From: Desulfosporosinus sp.
GTDB lineage: Bacteria > Bacillota > Desulfitobacteriia > Desulfitobacteriales > Desulfitobacteriaceae
Length of the DNA: 5,139 nucleotides
Assembly: GCA_016278585.1 (NCBI GenBank)
Contig: JADQBO010000095.1
Span: 1 to 5,139 of the forward strand
Reading direction: 5' to 3'
The notes below the pieces were generated by a model. The model had not been told where the DNA came from, searched no databases, and saw only the letters and a program-made list of their open reading frames with translations. Both the position numbers and the translations under genes were made by a program. Below are positions 1 to 4,532 of this stretch, in pieces (position 1 is the stretch's first letter; each line of letters opens with the position of its first letter).

Positions 1-536
1 CCCCGACGGTTGGGAACTTTCTCAACTTACTCGTCCATATGTGTAAGGCACAGTCTATTTTAGAGATCGGAACAGCCATCGGATATTCGACGATTTGGCT
101 GGCACGTGCTGTAAAAGAGACTGGAGGGCACGTTACTACAATTGATATGAACAAAGATCGTCTAGCTCGGGCACGGGAATATATTGAACGAGGGAAACTG
201 CTAGATCAAGTTACGGCTTTAGAAGGGGATGCCCGTAAAATTCTACGGACGTTAGATTCGAGTTTCGATTTTGTCTTTATCGATGCTGCGAAAGGAGAAT
301 ATTTAGAGTACTTAAATTTGATATACCCATTAATTGAACCGGAGGGCCTGCTGGTCGTGGATAATGTTCTCTTTCGGGGATGGGTGGTTCCAGAAAGTAG
401 CTTTGACCCTAAGTATGACCGCATGGTGGGTGGCCTACGTCAATTCTTAAAGGATCTCTCTAACGATCCAGGTTTTTCTACGACGGTATTACCCTTTGGA
501 GATGGAGTGTCGGTGAGCCGACGAGTAAGCGTATGA
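1..536 (+). CDS. Class I SAM-dependent O-methyltransferase (YrrM/TrmR/COMT-like), 5'-truncated by the window edge
   Basis: This is the C-terminal part of an O-methyltransferase family 3 protein, with 177 codons visible. The frame is open from base 3, before the first ATG at 39, and the upstream residues PTVGNFLNLLVH fit the family. The true start therefore lies outside the window and about 35-40 residues are missing from the usual ~210-220. Visible motifs are the SAM-binding LEIGTAIGYST loop (60-92), the acidic VTTIDMN strand end, GDARKIL, and the metal/catalytic positions FIDAAKG (Asp at 282-284) and VVDN (Asp-Asn at 360-365). Known members methylate catechols or caffeoyl-CoA. Bacillus TrmR (YrrM) methylates 5-hydroxyuridine at position 34 of tRNAs. 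I infer a TrmR-like role is possible, but sequence alone does not fix the substrate. The stop codon overlaps the next start as ATGA, so the two genes are probably co-translated. Confidence 0.9.
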   Translation, partial: PTVGNFLNLLVHMCKAQSILEIGTAIGYSTIWLARAVKETGGHVTTIDMNKDRLARAREYIERGKLLDQVTALEGDARKILRTLDSSFDFVFIDAAKGEYLEYLNLIYPLIEPEGLLVVDNVLFRGWVVPESSFDPKYDRMVGGLRQFLKDLSNDPGFSTTVLPFGDGVSVSRRVSV

Positions 537-1237
537 TTAATAGACAGCGTCACGGGGAGATTGATCTATTAAGGGCTGCTGGGATTGTCTTAATGGTTTT
601 GTTTCATCTTGTTTATGATTTACATGAGTTTGCGGGGATAAAGGAGTTTGTCGGGATCAGTCTAAACTATCAGGACCCATTTTGGTTTTGGCTAGGAAAG
701 ACTTCTGCCTTACTCTTCATTTTTGTATCCGGGCTGGCAAGTGGGTTTAGTAGAACCCCAATACGACGAGGATTTAAAGTGTTGCTTTATGGAATGGGAA
801 TTACCCTAGTGACTTATTTGGTGATGAAAGATATGTATGTTCGCTTTGGTATTTTACACTTTTTAGGGATTTCGATGATCTTATCTCCGTTCTTATCCTC
901 TTTGTCTTCGCGAATGCTCTGGGGACTTTCTGGTGTTTCCGCTTTGCTAGGGTTTTGGTTTAAAGGACAAGTGCTGGAAACTAGCCTCCTTCTTCCCTTT
1001 GGTCTTATGTCTAAAGAGTTTAGTTCCATGGATTATTACCCTCTTTTTCCATATATAGCAGTGACTTTACTGGGTATTCTCACATATCGACATTTATATG
1101 CGCAGAGACCGGAACCCCTATTTGCATTTCGGCTAAAGTCCAAGCCAATTCTATGGCTAAGTCGGAATTCGTTAATAATCTATTTGGTCCATCAACCCAT
1201 CATTCTCTTAATTATTTTTGGCATAAAAATTCTCTGA
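533..1237 (+). CDS. DUF1624 / heparan-alpha-glucosaminide N-acetyltransferase-like integral membrane protein
   Basis: A 234-residue polytopic membrane protein. It opens with the family signature HGEIDLLRAAGIVLMVLFHL (residues 7-26). Later family-like blocks are FGILHFLGISMIL (105-117), DYYPLFPYIAVTLLGI (167-182) and the terminal LSRNSLIIYLVHQP (209-222). I count about seven hydrophobic helices, near residues 11-30, 51-71, 81-99, 105-122, 127-143, 168-185 and 207-230. The family resembles lysosomal HGSNAT, which moves an acetyl group across a membrane using a conserved His. Candidate histidines here are H25 and H109. In bacteria the acceptor is unknown, with cell-envelope sugars a common guess. 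The start overlaps the methyltransferase stop (ATGA) and lacks a good Shine-Dalgarno, which suggests translational coupling. The family call is firm, the chemistry is inferred. Confidence 0.88.
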   Translation: MINRQRHGEIDLLRAAGIVLMVLFHLVYDLHEFAGIKEFVGISLNYQDPFWFWLGKTSALLFIFVSGLASGFSRTPIRRGFKVLLYGMGITLVTYLVMKDMYVRFGILHFLGISMILSPFLSSLSSRMLWGLSGVSALLGFWFKGQVLETSLLLPFGLMSKEFSSMDYYPLFPYIAVTLLGILTYRHLYAQRPEPLFAFRLKSKPILWLSRNSLIIYLVHQPIILLIIFGIKIL

Positions 1238-1250
1238 CGTTTATTCAGTG

Positions 1251-1294
1251 TTATCTCAATTTTTGGTATTATTGTAAGCATTATTGTGAGATAA
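1251..1294. repeat. Inverted repeat in the gap upstream of the P-loop gene
   Basis: TTATCTCA (1251-1258) and TGAGATAA (1287-1294) are perfect 8-bp inverted arms 28 bp apart, in the 79-bp gap between the DUF1624 gene and the TTG-started gene. The right arm ends 8 bp before the AGGAGG ribosome binding site. No T-tract follows, so it is not an intrinsic terminator. A weak promoter-like pair, TTGTAA (1272-1277) and TAAAAT (1295-1300) with 17-bp spacing, lies partly inside it. That pair would start transcription on top of the ribosome binding site, so I do not accept it. An operator or an mRNA hairpin near the ribosome binding site are the obvious options. Confidence 0.35.
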
Positions 1295-1302
1295 TAAAAT
1301 CT

Positions 1303-1308
1303 AGGAGG
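1303..1308 (+). promoter_or_regulatory. Consensus Shine-Dalgarno that selects a TTG start
   Basis: AGGAGG is a full anti-16S match, 8 nt before TTG at 1317 and 14 nt before the in-frame ATG at 1323. The 8-nt spacing favours the TTG, and the ATG would be unusually far away. Confidence 0.7.
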
Positions 1309-1316
1309 GCTTTAGT

Positions 1317-2249
1317 TTGGCAATGTTTGTACATGAACATTTAATGCAGGCGGTTTACTTTGCTCCGCGCGGTAAGAAACGTCTTCTTTTTTTGGGCACG
1401 AATATCCAACAACGTTATTTAAGCCCAGAAGATAAGCTAATCGGATTTGTGGGAGATGCTGGGGCAGGGAAGTCCTTACTTATCCGAGGTATGTTCCCGG
1501 GGCTGGAACTGACCAATGATGATGATGGGATAAATATTCGGCCGTTACCTTTGATGGAGGATGCAGACCGTGGGCATTTTCGTTATCATACATATCATTT
1601 AGATGTCCGCTTCGAGTCCGCGTTTACTCAACCTTGGAAAATAGCAGAAGCTATTCAAAAAGCAATATCCACTGGGCGTCGGGTTGTTGTCGAGCACTTT
1701 GACCTTGTGTATTCTCAGCTTGGAGTCAATGCCGAAGTCTTGATAGGGGTAGGGGAAGAAGTGATTGTAACGCGTCCGACTGTGTTTGGGCCGGAACCCC
1801 AAAGCATTGCGGATATTGTTTTTGACTCGATAAAGTATCGACGCATGGCCCACAGTGCTGAGGACATCACCTCTATGATTCTGGAAGAAATGGGCTTGAC
1901 AAAACCTGATGTGCACAGTGATATTAAACATGGATTTGTCCTAGAATTGCCAGAAAAACCAGACATCGACTTAGATTTAGTGGAGCAACGAGTTCTTGAT
2001 TTAATCAATGCAGATTTGCCCATCTGCTTTGCGAATGATGAACACATTCGGGTTGGACAAATGCTTTATCCCTGTACAGGTCCTCGTATCCATATTCGCC
2101 GATCCAGCGAGATTAAAGGATTTCACTTGCTTAAGGAATTCCGGTTTGACCCTATTGCACAGCTTTATACGATCGCAGGTATTGTGGGAGAGGAAGTAAC
2201 GCCTATCCGTTCCCTCGATTTGTTTGGGGGGCGCAATCTTAACAACTAG
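1317..2249 (+). CDS. P-loop protein with alanyl-tRNA synthetase second-additional-domain (AlaX-like) C-terminal half
   Basis: A 310-residue soluble protein. The N-terminal half carries a clear Walker A loop, GDAGAGKS (residues 46-53), and a possible Walker B strand, RRVVVEHFDL (121-130). It therefore probably binds ATP or GTP. From about residue 170 it resembles the tRNA_SAD/AlaX editing fold: a MAHSAEDIT helix (177-185), an acidic segment rich in D/E near 213-223, and CTGPRIHIRRSSEIKGF (253-269). The last block parallels the CGGTHV...TGEI motif of AlaRS and AlaX. The metal ligands look degenerate: a single His (H179) where editing enzymes have HxxxH, and C-x5-H (C253, H259) instead of C-x3-H. 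I recall homologues in Clostridia named for the AlaRS second additional domain, but their function is not established. Mischarged-tRNA sensing or deacylation is only an inference. The TTG start is chosen from the AGGAGG spacing. The gene stands alone before rph with a 101-bp gap. Confidence 0.8.
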   Translation: MAMFVHEHLMQAVYFAPRGKKRLLFLGTNIQQRYLSPEDKLIGFVGDAGAGKSLLIRGMFPGLELTNDDDGINIRPLPLMEDADRGHFRYHTYHLDVRFESAFTQPWKIAEAIQKAISTGRRVVVEHFDLVYSQLGVNAEVLIGVGEEVIVTRPTVFGPEPQSIADIVFDSIKYRRMAHSAEDITSMILEEMGLTKPDVHSDIKHGFVLELPEKPDIDLDLVEQRVLDLINADLPICFANDEHIRVGQMLYPCTGPRIHIRRSSEIKGFHLLKEFRFDPIAQLYTIAGIVGEEVTPIRSLDLFGGRNLNN

Positions 2250-2350
2250 CCGATTAGTAAGCTGGATTCTTGGCGCGAATTGGTGTTTCACATAAGGTTC
2301 TGATAAACTAAGCAGATAGATTTGCTAGAAGAAAGGTAAGGTTATCAAAT

Positions 2351-3076
2351 ATGCAACGTTCGAATGATCGGGCTAATGATGAATTACGTCCAGTAAAAAT
2401 TTCGAGACAGTTTACAAACATTCCAGAGGGTTCGGTTCTCATAGAAATCGGAGAAACTAGAGTCCTGTGTACTGCTAGTGTTGAAGAAAAAGTACCTCAC
2501 TTTCAGAAAGGCTCAGGTAAAGGGTGGGTTACGGCCGAGTATGCCATGATTCCACGGGCAACTCATACTCGGACCCAACGGGAGGCAAACAAAGGGAAAC
2601 TTACCGGCCGTACAATGGAGATTCAACGTTTAATTGGTCGTGCATTGCGATCAGTCGTTGATTTAAAAAAGCTCGGTGAAAGAACAATTTGGTTGGATTG
2701 CGATGTGCTGCAAGCGGATGGTGGAACCCGAACGGCTGCTATTACTGGGGCTTACGTAGCCCTAGTTGATGCGATTCAATACTTAATGGAGAAGAAACTA
2801 GTTCGAACAAATCCAGTTCAAGATACCTTAGCGGCTGTCTCGGTGGGGAAGGTTCATGGAAATATAGTTCTTGATTTAGCCTATGAAGAAGATTCTCAAG
2901 CGGAAGTCGACATGAACATCGTCATGACAGGCGCAGGTAAGTTCGTGGAAATCCAAGGAACGGCTGAGGATATCCCCTTTGACCGCGCAGATCTAGATAA
3001 TTTCTTGGAACTTGCCGAAAAGGGAATCCGATCGTTAATGGAAGAGCAGAAGTCTGCTGTGGAAACAACCGCATGA
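2351..3076 (+). CDS. rph: Ribonuclease PH
   Basis: A 241-residue phosphorolytic 3'-to-5' exoribonuclease that trims 3' extensions of tRNA precursors using inorganic phosphate and releases nucleoside diphosphates. It works as a hexameric ring in the cytoplasm. Family landmarks appear in order: AEYAMIPRATHTR (residues 62-74), GRTMEIQRLIGRALR (86-100), DCDVLQADGGTRTAAITGA (116-134), and EEDSQAEVDMNIVMTG (179-194). R87 and R127 match the conserved phosphate-site arginines, and D181 and D187 the conserved acidic active-site residues. The length is normal for the family (about 240) and no key residue is missing, so it should be active. ATG at 2351 follows AAGG (2338-2341) with a 9-nt spacer. The gap upstream shows only weak promoter-like hexamers (for example TTGGTG at 2280 and TAAACT at 2304). 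It overlaps rdgB by ATGA, a common Firmicutes pairing. Confidence 0.97.
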   Translation: MQRSNDRANDELRPVKISRQFTNIPEGSVLIEIGETRVLCTASVEEKVPHFQKGSGKGWVTAEYAMIPRATHTRTQREANKGKLTGRTMEIQRLIGRALRSVVDLKKLGERTIWLDCDVLQADGGTRTAAITGAYVALVDAIQYLMEKKLVRTNPVQDTLAAVSVGKVHGNIVLDLAYEEDSQAEVDMNIVMTGAGKFVEIQGTAEDIPFDRADLDNFLELAEKGIRSLMEEQKSAVETTA

Positions 3077-3672
3077 AAATAATACTTGCAACTCAAAACC
3101 AAGGGAAAATCCGGGAACTTCAAGGACTCCTTGTAGATGAAGCCATTGAAGTTCTTTCGTTAAAAGATATTGCCGATTGGGAAGACGTGGAGGAGAACGG
3201 AGAAACCTTCGCGGACAATGCCGCCCTAAAAGCTAGAGCAGCAGTTAAGAAAACAGGGCTAATTGCCTTAGCGGATGATTCGGGCCTGGAAGTAGATGCC
3301 TTAGATGGTGCACCTGGGGTCTATTCTGCACGCTTTGCTGGTGAGCCAAAAAATGACGAACGAAATAATGATAAGTTACTTCAGATGTTAGAAACTGTGG
3401 AGATTGACAAAAGAGCAGCACGTTTTCGCTGCGCATTAGTTGTGGCAACTCCAGAAGGGAAAGAATTTCTGACTGAGGGCACTGTTGAAGGTGAAATTTT
3501 GACCCAGCGTCGGGGATCGGATGGATTTGGCTATGACCCGCTCTTTTACGTTCCGGAGTACGCGCGAACAATGGCCGAACTAACTCTAACTGAGAAGAAT
3601 AAGCTCAGTCACCGCGCACAAGCATTTAAGAAGGCTATCCCAATCCTACAAGCACTTAAGGTTAAAATCTAA
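3073..3672 (+). CDS. rdgB: XTP/dITP diphosphatase (non-canonical purine NTP pyrophosphatase, RdgB/HAM1 family)
   Basis: A 199-residue cytoplasmic enzyme that hydrolyses dITP, ITP and XTP to the monophosphate and pyrophosphate, keeping deaminated purines out of DNA and RNA. Signature blocks are ATQNQGK near the N-terminus (T7, N9, K12), NGETFADNA (residues 42-50, E44 a likely Mg ligand), LADDSGLEVDAL (66-77, with D69 the expected catalytic Asp), GVYSARFAG (82-90), GSDGFGYDPLF (148-158), and SHRAQA (179-184). These cover the nucleoside, triphosphate and Mg sites, and the length is typical. The start ATG sits in the ATGA overlap with rph and has only a weak TGGA upstream, so translation is probably coupled. 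No convincing intrinsic terminator follows the stop. Confidence 0.97.
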   Translation: MKIILATQNQGKIRELQGLLVDEAIEVLSLKDIADWEDVEENGETFADNAALKARAAVKKTGLIALADDSGLEVDALDGAPGVYSARFAGEPKNDERNNDKLLQMLETVEIDKRAARFRCALVVATPEGKEFLTEGTVEGEILTQRRGSDGFGYDPLFYVPEYARTMAELTLTEKNKLSHRAQAFKKAIPILQALKVKI

Positions 3673-3709
3673 AAACTAAATCTAAAAACTCTTAATGGGT
3701 GTTGACTAT

Positions 3710-3748
3710 GACTAATAATTGACTAATAATTCTTGTAATAATTATTAG
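3710..3748. repeat. Tandem 11-mer GACTAATAATT plus AT-rich hairpin
   Basis: GACTAATAATT occurs twice back to back (3710-3720, 3721-3731). The second copy supplies the left arm, CTAATAATT (3723-3731), of a 9-bp perfect inverted repeat with AATTATTAG (3740-3748) and an 8-nt loop. It starts about 40 bp after the rdgB stop. The stem is almost all A/T and is followed by A's rather than T's, so it is a poor terminator. It may stabilise the mRNA 3' end or simply be low-complexity AT-rich DNA. Confidence 0.45.
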
Positions 3749-3853
3749 AAAAATATCTGTGTCTACACATCGTAGGCGCAAAACTTTTACGGGAGAAACT
3801 TTTGAAACAGTGCTATAAGAGAACTCGCATTCCTGAAAAAATCGAAAATAAAA

Positions 3854-3873
3854 TTACAATAAAATTATTGTGA
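3854..3873. repeat. Inverted repeat just upstream of the tRNA promoter
   Basis: TTACAATAA (3854-3862) and TTATTGTGA (3865-3873) form 9-bp arms with one T/G mismatch and a 2-bp centre. It ends 7 bp before the -35 hexamer, where an A/T-rich UP element or an activator site would sit. The core arms ACAATAA/TTATTGT are perfect. Confidence 0.4.
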
Positions 3874-3880
3874 AATTCCC

Positions 3881-3909
3881 TTGACGAATACGTAAAGATG
3901 AGCTATACT
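3881..3909 (+). promoter_or_regulatory. Sigma-A-type promoter of the tRNA operon
   Basis: TTGACG (3881-3886) and TATACT (3904-3909) are each one base off consensus, with an ideal 17-bp spacer. The expected start of transcription is near 3916, giving a leader of roughly 10 nt before tRNA-Pro. The A/T-rich DNA just upstream could act as an UP element, as is usual for stable-RNA promoters. Confidence 0.85.
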
Positions 3910-3926
3910 AATCAAGTCACCAAATT

Positions 3927-4003
3927 CGGGGTATAGCGCAGCTTGGTAGCGCGCCTGCCTTGGGAGCAGGAGGCCGGGGGTTCAAATCCCTCTGCCCCGA
4001 CCA
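3927..4003 (+). tRNA. tRNA-Pro (anticodon TGG)
   Basis: A complete 77-nt cloverleaf. The acceptor arm CGGGGTA (3927-3933) pairs with TGCCCCG plus one upstream T (3993-3999), with one T:G pair. The D-stem is GCGC/GCGC. The anticodon stem is CCTGC/GCAGG with loop CTTGGGA, placing TGG at 3961-3963. The T-arm is GGGGG-TTCAAAT-CCCTC. The discriminator A4000 is followed by encoded CCA (4001-4003). It reads CCA and, by wobble, other CCN codons. It is first in the three-tRNA operon. Confidence 0.97.
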
Positions 4004-4061
4004 TTATTCCCAGTTTTTTTTGTAGACTGGTAACCTGGGTTGACAAAACGTATCCTTGAAC

Positions 4062-4138
4062 GCGCCTGTAGCTCAGTTGGATAGAGCATCTGCCTTCTAA
4101 GCAGGTTGTCGGGGGTTCGAATCTCTCCAGGCGCACCA
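4062..4138 (+). tRNA. tRNA-Arg (anticodon TCT)
   Basis: A complete 77-nt cloverleaf. The acceptor GCGCCTG (4062-4068) pairs perfectly with CAGGCGC (4128-4134). The anticodon stem TCTGC/GCAGG encloses loop CTTCTAA, placing TCT at 4096-4098 (reads AGA/AGG). The T-arm contains GGTTCGAATC, and CCA is encoded at 4136-4138. It lies 58 nt after tRNA-Pro with no promoter of its own that I accept. A TTGACA at 4040-4045 has no -10 partner outside the tRNA body. Confidence 0.97.
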
Positions 4139-4156
4139 ATAACACAATATTCTTAT

Positions 4157-4233
4157 GGTGGGTGTGGCGAAGTGGTTAACGCACCGGGTTGTGGTTCCGG
4201 CATTCGTGGGTTCAAGCCCCATCACCCACCCCA
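4157..4233 (+). tRNA. tRNA-His (anticodon GTG)
   Basis: A complete cloverleaf. The acceptor GTGGGTG (4158-4164) pairs with CACCCAC (4223-4229). The His-specific extra G(-1) is encoded at 4157 opposite discriminator C4230, the identity element for HisRS. The anticodon stem CCGGG/TCCGG (one G:T pair) has loop TTGTGGT, placing GTG at 4191-4193. Encoded CCA is at 4231-4233. It is the last tRNA of the operon, 18 nt after tRNA-Arg and 13 nt before the terminator stem. Confidence 0.97.
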
Positions 4234-4246
4234 TAAAGCAAAAAGC

Positions 4247-4279
4247 AACACCGAGAATTTTAATTCTCGGTGTTTTTTT
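4247..4279 (+). terminator. Rho-independent terminator of the tRNA operon
   Basis: AACACCGAGAATT (4247-4259) and AATTCTCGGTGTT (4262-4274) are perfect inverted arms, folding as about an 11-bp stem with a short A/T loop. A run of seven T's (4273-4279) overlaps the end of the stem. It sits 13 nt after tRNA-His. Confidence 0.95.
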
Positions 4280-4281
4280 AG

Positions 4282-4318
4282 GTGCGCCCAGCATGGGCGC
4301 AGTCTAACAAGTCCCGAA
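4282..4318 (+). mobile_element. Putative 5'-end remnant of a group IIC intron
   Basis: The sequence begins GTGCG, the typical bacterial group II 5' terminus. It continues as a perfect 8-bp hairpin, TGCGCCCA-GCA-TGGGCGCA (4283-4301), then AGTCTA and AAGTCCCGAA. This order matches my memory of the first ~40 nt of group IIC introns such as the Oceanobacillus iheyensis one (GTGTGCCCGGCATGGG..., GCAGTCTA, GAGTCCCGAA). T/C and G/A differences in the stem keep pairing. Group IIC introns are known to insert just downstream of terminator hairpins, and this starts 2 nt after the T-tract. I see no reverse transcriptase, domain V or 3' end, so it would be a short relic. The match is from memory and unaligned. 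Confidence 0.5.
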
Positions 4319-4342
4319 ACAGGGGGACAGGTTCACTGTTTC
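4316..4342. repeat. Short inverted-repeat element around GGGGGACAGGTTCA
   Basis: GAAACAG (4316-4322) and CTGTTTC (4336-4342) are perfect 7-bp arms around GGGGGACAGGTTCA-type sequence. Two further TTTCAC-like units follow (4347-4352 and 4355-4360). GGGGACAGGTTCAC-type sequences recur between genes in many bacterial genomes, often near Y1/REP-associated transposases. No transposase is visible here. It directly adjoins the intron-like fragment, so the two may be one composite scar. Confidence 0.45.
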
Positions 4343-4532
4343 GCTATTTCACGGTTTCACACATGGATTAAACTAAGGCCAATTACTTTAGGACAACCCC
4401 CTTAAAAAACGATCTATGGTTCGTAATTATTATATGTAAGGTGTTTAAGGGTGAACTGGAGCAGAAAGTCTTTAGATGTTTACCGATGATTATTGTGTTT
4501 AACTGATTACTAATGAAAAGAGGAAAAACAAA
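4343..4532. other. Non-coding leader upstream of the exported acidic protein
   Basis: No gene, tRNA or strong promoter is apparent. TATTAT at 4428-4433 could be a -10, but the expected -35 position is A-rich and poor. The third copy of ATTATTGTG lies at 4489-4497. AGGA at 4521-4524 is the ribosome binding site of the gene at 4533, with 8-nt spacing. Confidence 0.5.

Larger units (their letters stand above)
3673..3880. other. AT-rich intergenic spacer between rdgB and the tRNA promoter
   Basis: No gene, RNA or terminator with a T-tract is recognisable here. The region holds a tandem GACTAATAATT pair with a hairpin (3710-3748), two AAACTTTT copies (3781-3788 and 3796-3803, 15 bp apart), and an inverted repeat directly upstream of the tRNA promoter (3854-3873). 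The only open frames crossing it are very short or antisense to rdgB. Confidence 0.6.

Noticed and set aside
1272..1300. TTGTAA-17-TAAAAT as the promoter of the TTG-started gene
   Set aside because: Transcription would begin near 1307, inside the AGGAGG ribosome binding site, leaving it unusable.
1153..1344. Plus-strand 63-residue open frame overlapping the end of the DUF1624 gene
   Set aside because: It is out of frame within a well-supported gene and the next start region. There is no ribosome binding site and no recognisable motif.
3673..3880. Possible riboswitch, T-box or CRISPR array in the rdgB-tRNA spacer
   Set aside because: No conserved T-box, aptamer core, terminator or evenly spaced repeats are visible. 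The repeats are short and AT-rich.
4040..4068. TTGACA as an internal promoter for tRNA-Arg
   Set aside because: At 17-bp spacing the -10 would fall inside the tRNA acceptor arm (CGCCTG), which is no match and would start transcription within the tRNA.
3912..4145. Minus-strand open frame with GAEGFEPPASCSQGRRATKLRY-like peptide
   Set aside because: It is the antisense of tRNA-Pro and tRNA-Arg. This 'GFEPPASC...' peptide is a well-known spurious protein from reverse-translated tRNA genes.
4097..4294. Minus-strand open frame covering tRNA-His and part of tRNA-Arg ('MGLEPTNAGTTTRC', 'WRDSNPRQPA')
   Set aside because: Another typical antisense-tRNA artefact. It lies across the tRNAs and the terminator with no ribosome binding site.
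4106..4405. Plus-strand 99-residue open frame through tRNA-Arg, tRNA-His and the terminator
   Set aside because: It reads structural RNA genes and an intrinsic terminator in frame. The composition is not protein-like.
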